From Armillaria gallica (taxonomy: Eukaryota > Basidiomycota > Agaricomycetes > Agaricales > Physalacriaceae), in assembly GCA_037576215.1 (NCBI GenBank), contig JBANDB010000014.1, positions 1 to 64,000 on the forward strand: a DNA stretch of 64,000 nucleotides, in the 5' to 3' direction. Shown here piece by piece: positions 1 to 13,309 of the stretch. The notes beneath the pieces are model-generated. The model had not been told where the DNA came from, made no database searches, and saw only the letters and a program-made list of their open reading frames with translations. Within the stretch, counting starts at the first letter, position 1; each line of letters opens with the position of its first letter. The translations under genes and the position numbers were made by a program.

Positions 1-698
1 AAAACCTGAACACTAGAACCAAACAAGTGTGAATAGCCATAGACTATATTCATCAGCCTTGATTATCACTGGATGGAAGCAGGTGCGCACCAATATCCTG
101 TTAATAAAAAAGACGATGAGAACAGCAAGAACAGCAACAATCATATTGAAACGACCTACGACAATGCAACTCCCACATCCCCTATCTGCTTTATGATTCC
201 TGATACATAGCTCAGCACTGTAAGAGAAGCAGGTAGGAACTTCATTTACCTTGGGTGGTACAAAGAGGTCCCTCTATCACTCGCTACGAGTCGGTTCAGT
301 ATCGGTGATTCCACGCCAAAACCATGACCACGTACGGACTCAACAACCCATTTGGCGTTCATTATAGAACCTATCATAGCTTCTTAGCCCAGACATATGA
401 TGAAAGGAACTGAGCACACCTATGGCTTGGACGAGATCGCAGACCAAGAGGTTTACAAAATAGTAATGGACGTGTGTCGAGACATGCCATTTTCGAGTTG
501 CGCCTTTCTTAATCGTCACAACCGAATACTGAGCGCAAACCACTGGTCAATCAAGCAGACATAACGCATGACTGTCTAGCCTACCCCGATAAAAGCCAAA
601 AGTGAAGACACTGCTGTCGCTGACAGACACGCGATTACAACGATTATAATGAGTCCGGTCCGTACACCAGAATCAAAAGGGGGATCCAAAGCGGACAT
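1..698 (-). CDS. 7TM G-protein-coupled receptor, N-terminal part (runs off left edge)
   Basis: The minus strand from an ATG at 698 gives a short head (MSALDPPFDSG) and a hydrophobic TM1 (GLIIIVVIACLSATAVSSLL). Exons near 420-543 encode a basic loop, then STHVHYYFVNLLVCDLVQAI, the TM2 layout of fungal Git3/cAMP-receptor-like GPCRs. A next exon around 345-378 gives GSIMNAKWVVES. Exons near 215-310 give CTTQ and then IKQIGDVGVAL, also typical of this group. A last piece at 1-50 reads like SMAIHTCLVLVF (TM3). Such receptors sit in the plasma membrane and signal through G-alpha, probably for nutrients. The C-terminal half lies outside the window. Two junctions, after TM1 and after GVAL, are one base out of phase in my model, so either the splice choice is wrong or the gene is decaying. 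Confidence 0.6.
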
Positions 699-1029
699 CC
701 TGCCGCAGGGGCAGATGTCGAGAGGACGAACAAAACAGAGGGCAGAGAAAGCGCACAAAGATCTCAAGGGCGTCCAAAGACCATTGCGCAATTCTTTAAA
801 TGACCGCTGCCAAGCGCTGATCTGGTGAATGTATTGGAAATCTAACTGAATCGCGCGCGCAGCTGTGCGTGCTCGTTGCCATACAACGTATGTACCTGCA
901 CGGGCCCTGAGTGAGAACAGATGCTGTGTATTTGCATTTATTAAGGTGGCGGTCTGTGATCCAAGTCTAGAAACGCGGTAAGGTGCATATCCTTCGGTGA
1001 GAGAACGCGAAACAAAGTCCGCGCGCATG

Positions 1030-3131
1030 AAGGTCGGAAAAAGGTTGCGCGCAGTACGTATAGAGACTAAACGGACGGCACTTAGAGAGCCATAGGCCTT
1101 GGACGACCATCCGATACGCGTTAGATACTATGTATGTCTCAGCATATCCGGTATGGCCTACGACACAATCATGGGGCATGACAGGTCACTAGACGTGATG
1201 CCAACAAAAGTATCCCGGAAGTGATGAGCCAACGACTCACGATGGTTTCCACACCACATTCGGAGAATCAGACCCCCTCACGATCCCTGATGTGTGATGA
1301 TTGCTGACGAGGACCTCTCCGGACGAGTATCACTTGCCTCCCCCGCGGCCAGCAGGTCGTGAAGTGTGGAGATAACGGGATAACGGTTCTATTTGCAGAG
1401 ATGATAGGCGCCAGGCCTCTCGCGCGCGGACACTTGCCGCCGTCCCTGGTCCAGAAAGTCCTTTAACCCAAGAGCATGTGTTGATCTAATGGTTGACATT
1501 CAGTAAACTCGCATGACCTCTGAGTGGAGGTGTAAATCCGTAAGTAAATTGTACTTTTCCGTGCTGATGACATGATGCTTTTAGTGGGACTGCTGGGAAT
1601 TTTCTCAGTGTAGGACCATGTGCTAAAACGGGTACATAGGAAGATCAATCTTGGGTGAGTCAACCAGTGAACGACACTGCGGTAGCCTATAAGCGACGGT
1701 GTTCTCAAGCTTGCCAAGTCCGCCGCTTCGTATAGCATTGGAACCTCTGTGACTTCCGAGTCGAGATATACGACAGGATGAACGTCGCCCGGTGAAAATG
1801 TATAACGCATGGCCATGGTTCGCGGCAAAGCTGCGTTGATTGCCAAAAGCGGGTGTACCTGCGCGTTACCACTGCCAGTCAGGCGTTTCTGCAGTTATTC
1901 GCCGTATCATGGAGATATGATGACGATGATGGAGGTAAATTGCGTGAAAATTAAAAGCATCTTCGTCGTGCATATCACGGCCTTAAATAGATAGCCTTGG
2001 GATAGCCGCTCGCGGCCCTTCAATGTCCATCACTAGAATATCAATCCATGATTATCCATCGGTGACACTGGCAATTACAGAGAAAAGTTAGACTCAGGAA
2101 TACCGTTATTAATGGTCTATGAGGATACCTTGGCGGGCTTCGAGATCTCAAGGCAAAACAACAGCGCTGGCCGTAACGGATGGCGCAGAAGCGGCGGTCT
2201 CGGCAGTGGGAAAAGCTCAGGCTTCCGCAAAGCACAACTATCGGGACGTCACTATGTACGTGCAGGAAGGACGCATGACTTGCCTAATAGTAGGCTGAAC
2301 GAGATGAGCAGACTTGAAATAGAGGCTTCGCTCCTGCACGAAATCGGTGATTGCCTGACAAAAGATCTGATTTCGCAACTAACAGGCAACGCTTCTTTTA
2401 CGGAGTTTTTGTTGAGTAAAACAGCGTTGGATTACCCCAAAGTTGCGCCATAGACCACGATATGAGACAGCCATGTCTAAGTACGTCTTCAGAGCAGAAG
2501 TCGGTTACCGTGGCCATACGAAGGTTTTTTGGGATGGCTAAGAAGAAGCGCGTCCAGACAACCTTCTGGAAGTAACGTCAAAGCTGTGAAGTCGTGAAGT
2601 AGGTCTTGAGCGCAATTAATGCACCCAATGAGCGAACGACGAGGCCATGATGATGCCGGGCCGAGCTTCCGACGCATACTTGATCTGTCGGCGAGGTGGC
2701 TAAACTTGAAGTGGATATTAAGAGGTTCCGCTTTCACTCCTAGCAGTGGCTAATTCGCGCCGGCCAAAATGCGAGGGAACCAGCTGGAATAGAGAATAAG
2801 TTTTGACGCATCCTTTTGACCCCAGTAAAATCCGTCGGCTTTACCATTGAAGGGAATCCCAGCGCATTTTGCTGTGGTTAAAAACCTATGTCAAAGTTTT
2901 ATACGCTATTCACCGGTATTCCGCGGCTTTTGACTGATCAAAAATAGCCGCTTACCAAGAGTGTTTGTTATTTTTGTGCACTGTGCGGTGCGCCTCCTTC
3001 GGAATCATGACAGAAGAAGCAAAAATAGTTTTGCAATTAGTAGATCTATACATGTCTAGACGGTCCTTAGTATGCAAAAGACCGGTTGGCTTGGGCCTAC
3101 CGTTGACAGGCCGTAAAATATGGAAGGTCGT
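1030..3131. other. 2.1 kb with no recognisable gene
   Basis: Upstream of the receptor start I see no ORF that matches a family I know. The longest open stretches are about 110-130 codons on either strand, for example 2112-2453 plus, and do not join into a plausible spliced gene. No terminal repeats, tRNA or transposase motifs are evident. It probably holds the receptor promoter and the 3' flank of the Rab6 gene, or old decayed sequence. Confidence 0.4.
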
Positions 3132-4017
<886 letters not shown>

Positions 4018-4019
<2 letters not shown>

Positions 4020-5522
4020 GGCGGTTGGTGGTGACTAAGTACGGCCGCAGTGGCTGTGCAAAAATTGGAACTCTAGTTTTGACTGCCACCTTGCCTCCAT
4101 CACGACATTCCGATGGCGGCGCAGAACGGCACGTAATCCATATTTCTGGAAGGGCCATCACTGACCGACTTGCAGCCAACGGTGATGACCTCCCCTTCGA
4201 GTTGGTGGAAGAGATTATTGAAAATATTCACGACGATATGGCCTCCCTGCGCATTTCGTCGCGAGTTTCCAAAGCCTGGCGCACCGCGTCCCTTCGCCAC
4301 CTCTTTTCAGTGGCAGATTTTTCCCTGGAAAAAGATTTCACCCGCTGGCGCGACATCGGCGCGTCAATGGCACACGTCCCTCTCTATGTCCAAAAGGTCA
4401 ACTTCGAACCCGGAGGCCGTTTCAGAGAGAAGAGAATTCAGGATCTGAAGGCGAAATATCCTGGGGAGAACAACAAGACTGATATCATGCTCGAATTTCT
4501 CTGGCAGGAACACGAACACCAGGCTCCACCTCCTAATGTTCGCCTTCCTCTCATGCCGCGAGCAACCAAGTTCTTATGGTCTAACATGATGACCGATCCC
4601 ATTCCCTGGACTTCTCAAACGAAACGGTTCCTCTCTACTTTCCCAGCAGTCACCGAGCTCGAGTTCCAGGGCATGTTTCCTAGCACCGTTGAAGCCAAGC
4701 AGTTTCTCAGCATGTTCAAACATATTCAGTCCTTCACAACAACTTCCATTGATATTGAAAGTGTTTCTGCCAACACGGGGGTTTTCACGGGAGACATGAC
4801 GGACCTACGGATCTTATCCCTTCAAGATTGCAGGATGTCCGCTGATTGGCTCGTCGATGAGGTCTTTGAAAAATCGCGTCCTACTAGGCTTCAGCATATA
4901 TCTTATGAATTCGACATGCCCTTTTCTCCCAAGACTTTCATTCGTCTTCTAGACATGGCGGCCGATTCTTTGGAGGACCTGTCCCTCCAGCCTCCTTCGC
5001 CTGGCCATAGTAAGTCGTTGATTCGCGATACCATTATCCTTTCCACTCATAGACTTTGGCAAAGTCGGCTGGACAAAGCTCCCTCCTTTCAAGAAAGGAG
5101 AATTCCCGTCCCTTCAGTCACTCAAGTTTGCCGTCATCAGTTTGGGAGCATCTCCTCAGCCGCTCTTTCAGCTGACCTGGTGCGCTGCTGCGCTGCAGCT
5201 GTTCCCTGCTGCCCCAGGATTGACAACACTCAGCATCCATGTCTTCGCTGATGAACCCCAGGAACTGACCGATATCTTAAAGCAAAGCTTTCCTTTTAAA
5301 TGGAACTTGTTTGCCGAAGTCGTTTTGCGGGTGTACCCAAATCTGAAGAAATTTGTGATAGTCATATCCATGCAATATAATTTTGGGAAGAAGGTCATGG
5401 AGAAGTTGGAGCTGTCATTCAAGAGGGTGCTTAAAGGGCTAGGGGAGCGGGTGAGGATTGAATGGGGTAGGGCTTCATTTCCTTGTTGTCTCAACTTCAC
5501 TGACGTATGCTTTAGTGGATGA
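4018..5522 (+). CDS. F-box/LRR-like protein
   Basis: The main exon reads GDDLPFELVEEIIENI followed by a helical stretch with SRVSKAWR, an F-box-like domain for SCF ubiquitin ligases (Skp1 binding). Leucine-rich, LRR-like sequence follows. A 43-nt GT-AG intron at 5010-5052 joins SPGHN to FGKVGWTKLPPF in phase, and the frame continues to TGA at 5520-5522. The total is roughly 430-440 residues, usual for agaric F-box proteins. The start is unresolved. ATG 4018 with a 148-nt intron ending at 4175 gives MAVANGDDLPF in frame, but overlaps the Rab6 start. ATG 4113 with a neat 43-nt intron (4133-4175) is one base out of phase. The substrate is unknown. Confidence 0.7.
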
Positions 5523-5789
5523 AGGTCCTAAGCCGCAGGATCCATAAATCTCTGCTGATAGGTCTTACCTACCATGGAGCGCACTATACCAAGCCACTCA
5601 GACCAGCTTCCTCGCGTAGTTTCGCGTCCCCTTGAACGTGACATCGTCATGTGATAGCGTGACGCAGCGCGTAATTTTGACTGTAAACTAGAATTTCTTT
5701 CCCGGCTGCTGCATTTAATGTTAAACGTTAAGTTCTTGTCATGAATTTCGCAGACTTTGTGATATAAAATAGTGATACAGTTTTTGAAG
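5523..5789. other. Convergent 3' flanks
   Basis: Between the F-box stop (5522) and the pICln-like stop (5790) I see only AT-rich 3' flanking sequence of two convergent genes. No feature is supported. Confidence 0.4.
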
Positions 5790-6588
5790 CTACAAGGCCT
5801 TGGTGTCTCTTTGCTCAGCACCTGATTCCGCTACAGCCTTCGTCCGTTCGTCGCTACGGTCGATAATCGACTCTAGGTGCTCGAGAGCCGCCTACGCTCC
5901 AAGTCAAATGGAAAAAAATGGTGTGAAAATGGATCAATATGGCTGATAACGAGAATCATTGATAAAATCACTCCTCACTTTCCCGACTTCGCTGAGCTCC
6001 TGCTCCTCCGTCCCATCAAAGACTTCGAATTCATCGGCATCGACAAAGGCCTCGTCATCTTCATCGTCGGACGGCGATGGCTCATCGGGATGCAGAGAGG
6101 CGCAGAGGGACAGCGCTTCGAAAATCGCATCCACTAAGAAAAGTAAGACACCATTCGGTAAACATGACAAGTAGACGTACGCGATCCGCTATCCTTCGGA
6201 ACAATCGTGAGCTCTCGCATCGCATCATCTCCTTCCCCGTCTTCCTCCTCCGCCCCGATGAGGCCGAATTTATCATTCAGCTGACAATAAATCCCACCCT
6301 CTGCTTTCGATATCGCATGCAGAGTGATGGCAGGGTACTCGATCTGCCAGCCCTGGGCATTTCCCCATCCTCGACAAATGCCAATATGGAATCGATCACG
6401 TAGAGTGTGCCGTGCCGCCACTCTGCCTTGTCCTCCAAGGGAGCTTCAAACCGGACTTGCACCTCTTTCTGCTGGTGCCGGAGCACAGGAAGTATATCAG
6501 AGAAGTTCTGGGGGGTGGATGAGACGATAGTTGCGTGCTCTTGCGGTGTAGAGAAGCTTGGAAGGGTAGATGTGAGATGAACGGCCAT
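5790..6588 (-). CDS. pICln-like methylosome/volume-regulation protein, with a frameshift
   Basis: From ATG 6588 the protein starts MAVHLTSTLPSFSTPQEHA, then GTLYVIDSILAFVEDG, and in another frame GWQIEYPAITLHAISKAEGG, the PH-like domain of nucleotide-sensitive chloride conductance regulators (pICln). A 47-nt intron (6134-6180) leads to LDAIFEALSLCASLHPDE and an acidic stretch. An 87-nt intron (5892-5978) leads to KAALEHLESII and the stop at 5790-5792. The order and the acidic C-terminal region are as in the family, which escorts Sm proteins to the PRMT5 methylosome for snRNP assembly. The break is at a G4 run on the coding strand (plus 6363-6366): one extra G would restore the reading frame. 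Either this is a sequencing error or the allele is broken. Confidence 0.8.
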
Positions 6589-6884
6589 GGTAGAAGAAGA
6601 AAAAAGGAATTGATTAGATCAAATTTGGCCGTCGATAAGATTGGATCCGTTCATGCCGAAGTCAATGCCGCTTAGCACCCGTCTCAACGTATGCTCGGAA
6701 CTTTGTCGTGCCTTCTGCATATCGTAACGACAGTCTCTTCGATTCGACAAGAGTAACAAGTGTAGTCGCTATTATGACTACGCGAAGGGTTTTAAGCGAT
6801 TACGAATTCTCCCGTAAAAACTCCGTTACAATTTACGTGGCTCGACTCAGGGCTCCCAACAGCACTTTTCAATCCACTAGCATG
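6589..6884. repeat. Truncated copy of the array spacer
   Basis: A short block near 6650 (gttcatgccgaagtc) and the last bases before the P1 stop match the spacers at 10245-10695 and 14935-15403. The middle is unrelated. This marks the downstream edge of the permease duplication array. The first bases are the pICln promoter side. Confidence 0.45.
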
Positions 6885-9257
6885 TTACTCTTTTTTAACT
6901 ATATCAATCTTGACCTGTACCGCAGGCTGTTCAACCGTTGATACCGGTCCTGTGAACCAATTGATCCCGCCATATTTCGGAAAGTAAAAATAGATGGTGG
7001 CAAGTACCAGAACACCGCCTGCAAAGTCTGTCTTAACGCGCTGAATCAGAAAACTATTAAAAGAAACCGGCCTTGTACTGCGACTGTATAGTTCATGTTG
7101 CCTACTCCCGGAGAGGGAGTAAGAGGGAACATGAACACGACAGTCATGAAAGTCATCCAGGTGACGGCAACCGCAGTAATCGGAAGACTCTAGAGTTCCG
7201 TTAACTACGTTTAAGGAGTCATATTGCAATGACTGACCAAACGACCTAGCCTGAAAGGACCTGGCTTGATCGTCTTGCCGCCAAGAAACCTCGCTGACAT
7301 CGGGATACAAAATGACACATATTGTCCAGTCACTCCGAGTGAGAAGACCGCCCCAATGGCATTATCACCAGCGAATGCAAGACATCCGAGTATGATGGAC
7401 CAACATGTTCCAAACCAGATGGCATGGGTTGGAATCCTAGTTTGAGGATCGACGTAGTATACCCATCGGGAGAGAGGGAGACCACCGTCTCGAGAGAAAG
7501 CAAAGATCTTGATAACAGCAGTCAGTACGAATGAGCGTGACAGAAGGTAACAATTTCACTACCTGCCGAGAGCTTGTCATCATCTATGTTAAGTCAACGT
7601 GAGTACCCAGGGGGGCCATACTTACTGCGTGCACATACTTGATTTGTACTGATGGCGAATCTTGGAGTCGGCATCAGATAAGAAGACAGAACCCACGGAG
7701 TAGAAATATTTACTGTGTCAAGATGACGAATGACCACACGACGAGTGTGCCAGTTTTTCCGAAGGAATTGAACAATATCTAATCACCGGTTAACTATCCG
7801 TCTTATTTATAACAGGACCCGTTGAATACTCACCGTGGCCATGGGTTGACCAATAGGACTATCAATGATGGTTTGATAATCCCGGCCCATGCAGAAGACT
7901 AACGAGATGTTCATGGCTTCGTGACGAAGTCTCGTTAGCGGTCAAGACACGGCGATGGTATAATGGGAGGGAAACGAACCCCAGCCGAGGACGGTAGCAG
8001 AGAGGGTGGAGAGAACGATAGCTATCGGGACGGCTATACTCGCATTAGTGGCTTCTTCACTCATATGGACGGCAGCATCATAGCCTCCTATAGTAATATC
8101 AGCGAAGAATGTATTCGCACAAGAAACAGACGCACCAACGCCCCATAAAGGAAATAAAAAGCTCAGGATGAACGCAAACCCGTTGGGCCATCCGGATACT
8201 AGTCGACATCATGAGCCAATGAAGATTTCCTGTCTGAAAACCGACCGTTATTGAAGTCTTCGAAGGCAAATTTTGCGTCGTTTCTGAATTCGTTAGGAGT
8301 TGCCGCTGGAATGCCTATGATAATTACACAGAACAAGCTGTGATATGGGGATTATCAGCAAATGAGTTAAAAGATGAAAAGAAACTAACAGAAGGTTCAT
8401 AATTACGAAGAGTGTTTGCAATCTAGCCATAAAACTCAAATTGAGGCTGCATATCAGACAGTGACAAAGCGTAAGTCCGCAATATAAACCACTGTATGAG
8501 CTTGTCAACTCCATTGAATGGTGATCGGGCAACGGGTAGTAACTCACAACGTTTGAGGGATAGTCGCCTGGAAAGCGAGATCGGACCCGATGCTAACTGC
8601 AGCCATGATTTGTACCGCACATGCCCAGTTAACACTCGCATTTCCAGCCACATTACTGATGGTGTTGGAATCTATCTCGAGTTAACGCAGACCATCGAAT
8701 ACAAGGCCGAGGACATACATCCTACAATCCAACATAAGAAACGGCGCCATCTCTCCGACGAGAACATGAAAGTCCAGTAATAGAGCCCGCCGGATGTCGG
8801 TGCCGCAGACGCTATGTCTGCCAAGGCGAGGGCAATTGCAGCAATGAAGATTGAACAGACAGTCCACTATAAGCAAACAGTTATTTTCTACCTATTACGA
8901 GCCAGTGTAAATGAGGGGAACTTACACCCCAGACCATCGCAAAGGCGCCTCCATTGGGGATGCCGTAGATTAGCACCGACCTGTTTAAAGTGAATCAGAA
9001 TACTATCTGATTCCCCTAGATAAAAGTCACTGACGTGAAAGAAGGTACAATCCCAATGATACTGAACGCAAATCCAGAAATTTCTAGCGGTGTGAAGTGT
9101 CTCTTGAGCTCTAATCAGAGAATAGTGTAAGCCTGGTTAGCACGTCAATCAAGAATGTTCTACCTTGTTTATATCCAAGGCGAGTGAGAAGGCCCTCATC
9201 ATTGTTCACCGTCGAAAGGGAAAGCGTCTCTGTGTTGCTATCTTTTTCTTGTAGCAT
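6885..9257 (-). CDS. Amino acid permease P1 (APC family, GABA/choline-permease type), array copy, type A
   Basis: Start at ATG 9257 (MLQEKDSNTETLSLSTV). Then ELKRHFTPLEISG, SVLIYGIPNGGAFAMVWG, a WTVCSIFIAAIALA exon containing SAAPTSGGLYYW, FMARLQTLFVI, SGWPNGFAFIL, HMSEEATNASIAVP, NISLVFCMGRDYQ with SPIGQPMAT, FAFSRDGGLPLSRW, CLAFAGDNAIGA and PGPFRLGRL, ending YFYFPKYGG to a stop at 6885-6887. This is the full 12-TM order of fungal APC permeases (about 520 residues, roughly 13 short introns), which import amino acids or related amines across the plasma membrane; the substrate is unknown. I find no stop or frameshift. Two donors are weak: GTTCGT after the ILGWG-equivalent exon, and a GC donor in the last intron shared with P3 and P5. 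Confidence 0.8.
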
Positions 9258-9536
9258 GGCAGGAACGAGACTCCAAGGTCGACAAACCGGTCCTGTGACA
9301 TTTATAGGAAGCTCAAGATCCAGCTTTATGAGATGATCGAACCATGATTGCTGGGGGCGAAGGGCCAGTGCCACAAGCCTGATATCAACGGCGCTGATTC
9401 GCTAGTGCCGCGAGTGTTGTTATAGGACAAAATATGTGATTGGTTGCGTTAGAATCTGGAGACCATGTGAATGCGCTAAGATTATCTATGATTTTAGGTA
9501 AGTAATCACGTACGACGATTCTTCTTCATATCTTAA

Positions 9537-9715
9537 TTCGCCAGATGCATGGTATGCGCAATGCCTCCCGGGTTCTCAAACGCCAGTGTGACCCAATTTC
9601 GACGTTCGAGCCTTTCTGTTCCATTTTGACTTCCTGCAATGGTGCAGAGTCGTGTAATCTATCTTGCCTGCAGAATTCCAGAACTAGCAGAGTGAGCTGA
9701 ACATTTTCTGGGGCA
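9537..9715 (-). pseudogene. TAP42 3'-end relic 1
   Basis: On the minus strand this matches the last exon of the complete TAP42 gene (26726 onwards), from just after its acceptor (a CCAGAAAATG-like start) through the conserved ENPRGAGNTMN region, here decayed. It joins directly to the truncated permease P2 near 9715-9735. Confidence 0.65.
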
Positions 9716-9729
9716 ACAATAGTCATGTG

Positions 9730-10245
9730 TCTGGGCGACGTCCGAGTTTGAGGATTGAAGCGGACGTAGTATACCCACTGCGACAATAGAAAGCCTCCAT
9801 CTCGGGAGAACGCAAAAAAACTGTAGCTCTCCAGCATCAATGCGAGCAGGGCGGGGAGAAGCAAAGCATTTTGAGTTATCTGTCCAGAACATGCGGTCAA
9901 CTCTATATCAAGTCCTGACGCCGCGTGACACCATCGGGACTTACGCTACCAGATACCTGCCCCTGTGGCGAACCTAAGATTGTTACGGTCAGATAGGGTT
10001 TTCCTCCAAACACTTACTATGCCAAGATGACGAATGACCATACGATCAGAGTCCCCGTCCTTCCGAAGGAACTGAAAAGTATCTACAAACAGGTTCGTTC
10101 GATACGACGACGTGCGTAATCAATAATGCTAACCATGTGCTGCACATATTGGCTATAGGTTGGTCAATGGGGCTATCAGTAATTAATATTGCGCACCATA
10201 CAGAAGAGCAATGAGAGGTTCATGGATTCGTTGAAATGCTCGTTA
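9730..10245 (-). pseudogene. Truncated permease P2
   Basis: Only the middle of the permease survives, from the exon equivalent to NISLVFCMG (10240) through an SSFGRTGTLIVWSFVILA exon to FAFSRDGGF and an altered YYV-NPQTRT. Upstream TM segments and the C-terminal part are absent. The TLIVWSFVILA exon ends GCATAG where other copies have GCACAG or similar, and the first exon has a frame-breaking TAA. It cannot make a transporter. It is fused at its 3' side to TAP42 relic 1. Confidence 0.75.
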
Positions 10246-10695
10246 GCTACCAAGGCACCGCACCGTATTTGGAGTCTCCGTTCATGCCGAAGTCGATGCC
10301 TCTTTGCACTGCCACCTAAGAATTTTGGATTTCACTCGCCTGACGTTCTCCTCCGACAATGTTTATACTCGGTGTTTTTCTCCGCATCAGTCTCAACGGC
10401 CTCTTCTACAACTACGCAGCCGAAAACAAACCCAGGGAGAATGCTAGTACGTTTTCATTCAGTCTTTAGTTCGGAATCCGGACAAGTTTACTTATACCAA
10501 CTTGTTTACCCATAATGAAAAAGGCGAAGTTCAGGCAACTAGTAATCCCAGCTTACATTAGCTGCGACATGCTCGAGTCTCTAAATCAATCTGTATCCGT
10601 CTTAGACTCTAACGATATATGAATACACCCATGTACCACGAAAAACGATCTATCTGGTCTACCCGGTGCCGGGCCAGACCGCGTTCATTGGCATG
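10245..10695. repeat. Array spacer, copy 1
   Basis: About 450 bp that recur at 14935-15403 with scattered differences, including the shared phrases ccgaagtcgatgcc and tactcggtgttt. No coding capacity is visible. It links the truncated 5' side of P2 to the C-terminal end of P3. Confidence 0.7.
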
Positions 10696-13063
10696 TTACT
10701 CCTTTTCAGCTGCATCATTCTTGACCTGTACCGCAGGTGCTTCGACCGTGGATATCGGTCCTGTGAACCAATTGATCCCGCCATACTTCGGAAAGTAAAA
10801 ATAGATGGTGGCAAGTATCAGAACACCACCTGCAAAGTCTGTCTTAACATATTGAATGAGAGGCTTAATAAAAGAACCGGCCTTGTACTGCGACTGTATA
10901 ATTCATGTTGCCTACCCCCGGAGAGGGAGTAAGAGGAAACATGAACACCACGGTCATGAAAGTCATGAAGGTAACAGCAATCGCAGTAATCGGGAGACTC
11001 TAGAGTTCCGTTAACCACATCTAACGAGTTGAGAAGGAATGACTGACCAAACGACCTAGCCGGAAAGGACCTGGCTTGATTGCCTTACCTCCAAGAAACC
11101 TCGCTGACATAGGGATGCAAAATGACACGAATTGTCCAGTTACTCCAAGTGAGAAAATCGCCCCAATGGCATTATCACCAGCGAATGCAAGACATCCGAG
11201 CAGGAGCGACCAGCAAGCTCCAAACCAGACGGCGTGGGTTGGGATCCTGGTTCGAGGATCGACAAAGTACACCCATCGGGAGAGAGGGAGACCACCGTCT
11301 CGAGAGAGGGCAAAGATCTTGATATTAATGGTCAGTGCGAGTGGGCGCGATGCAAGGTTAAAATTTCACTACCTGCCTCGAGGCCGTCAGCAGCTATGTC
11401 CGGGGCAGTGTGAGTACCAGGTGTGACCATATTTTCTGCGTGCACGTACTTGATTTAAACTGATGGCGAATCTGGAGGTCGGCATTAGAAAAGAAGATAA
11501 CATATGGAGTTGAGACATTCACTGTGTCAAGATGACGAATGACCACACGACGAGAGTGCCAGTTTTTCCGAAGGAATTGAACAATATCTAACCACCGGTT
11601 AACTATCCGACCTATGTGTCACCCGGCGTCGAATACCTACCGTAGCTATGGGCTGGCCGACGGGGCTATCAATAATAGATTGGTAGTTCCGACCCATACA
11701 GAAGACTAGTGAGATGTTCATGGCTTTGCAACGAAAGCATGTTGGTTGTCAAGGCAAGGTGGCGATATAACGGTAGGGAAACTTACCCCAACCAAGGACG
11801 GAAACGGAGAAGATTGAGAGAATGATAGCCATTGGAACGGCTATGCTGGCATTAGTGGCTTCCTCGCTCATATGGACAGGAGCATCATAGCATCCTATGA
11901 TGTATCAGCTAAGAAGGCATTTGCACAAGAAATAGGACCTACCGACACTCCATAAGGGGGTTAAGAAGCTCAAGATGAGCGCAAATCCATCAGGCCATCC
12001 GGAGACTAGTTAACATCATGAGCCAATGAAGATTTACTGAGTGAAAACTGACCATTAGTGAAGTCCTCGAGGGCAAATTTTGCGTCATTTCTGAACTCCT
12101 TGGGAGTCGCTACTGGAAGGCCTATTAAAAGTACACAGAACAAGCTGTAATGTAGGGGTGTTTTAGTAGACGAGTAGGAGGATTAAATAGGACCAACAGG
12201 AGATTTATTATGATGAAAAGCGTTTGCACTCTAGCCATGATACTCGGGTTGAAGCTGCATATCAGACTCTGAATTAACATCAGTGCGCAATATAAGCCAC
12301 TGTATGGCCTTGTCAACTACATCGGCTGGTGATTGGACGGTGGGTAATAACTCACAACGTTTGAGGGATAGTCGCCTGAAAAGAGAGATCGGACCCGATA
12401 CTGGCTGCCGCCATGATTTGTATAGCACATGCCCAGTTGACACCCGCAACGCTAGCCACATTACTGATGGTGTTGGAATCTATATCAACTTATGAACGCA
12501 GGTTGTCGAATAAAAAATCGATAACGTACATCCTACGATCCAACATAGGAAGCAGCGCCATTTCTCCGACGAGAACATAAAGGTCCAGTAATAGAGTCCG
12601 CCGGATGTCGGCGCCGCAGACGCTAGGTCTGCTGTGGCGAGAGTAATCGCAGCAATGAAGATAAAACAGACAGCCCACTACAAGCGGGCCGTTGTTCGAG
12701 TAATTGCATGTAGATGAGAATGACTTACACCCCAGACCATCGCGAAGGCGCCTCCATTGGGGATGGAATATATGAATACGGATCTGCACAGTAAATTAGA
12801 ATATTGCCCGGTATCCCTAGATAACCCTCACTGACGCGAAAGATGGTACGATCCCAATAAGACTGAAAGCAAAACCAAAAATCTCCAGCGGTGTGAAGTG
12901 TCTCTTGAGCTCTGATTAGAGATAGGTGTAAGCCTGATTAGCGCATTTCAAGAATCAAGACTGGTCTACCTTGTTTATATCCAAGACTAATGAGAAGTCT
13001 CTCGTCATTGTCCACTGTCGAGAGGAAAAGTGTCTCTGTGTTGTTATCTTTCTCCTGGAGCAT
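10696..13063 (-). CDS. Amino acid permease P3, type A
   Basis: ATG at 13063 (MLQEKDNNTETLFLSTV). I followed the exons in order: ELKRHFTPLEIFGFAFSLIG, SVFIYSIPNGGAFAMVWG, WAVCFIFIAAITLATADLAS plus APTSGGLYYW, NTISNVASVAG, YCALMLIQSLICSF, GLPVATPKEFRNDAKFALED, SGWPDGFALIL, HMSEEATNASIAVP, NISLVFCMGRNYQ, FGKTGTLVVWSF, LLTASRQ, IFALSRDGGLPLSRWVYF, CLAFAGDNAIGAIF and PGPFRLGRL, then the NMNYTVAVQG exon. A last exon ends at TAA 10696-10698 with tail AEKE. All are in phase if the GC donor of the final intron (CAAG/GCCGGT) is used. It is a predicted 12-TM plasma-membrane amino acid importer, substrate unknown. Confidence 0.82.
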
Positions 13064-13309
13064 GACAGCGACGAGATTCCGGAGTCACAAGTCCTCAGCC
13101 ATATATAGGGAGCTCAAGGTCTAGCATTATGAGGGGATAGTACCATAACTGGGAGCGAAGAGTCAGTGCCACAGGCCCGATATCGATGGCGCTGATTCGC
13201 TAGGCCCGGGAGTATAGAACAAAATATGTGATTGGTCGCATTGAAATCTGGAATACGGACTGTGTGATTTCAGGTAAAGAATTAAGTGCGATGATTCTTC
13301 GCCTGGGAT

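Noticed and set aside
1463..1846. 127-codon minus ORF in the left gap
   Set aside because: Starts from TTG, matches no family I know and has no supporting splice structure. Treated as chance.
2112..2453. ATG-started 113-codon plus ORF with GSGKSSG, like a P-loop
   Set aside because: The rest lacks Walker B or any known NTPase features, and there is no gene context.
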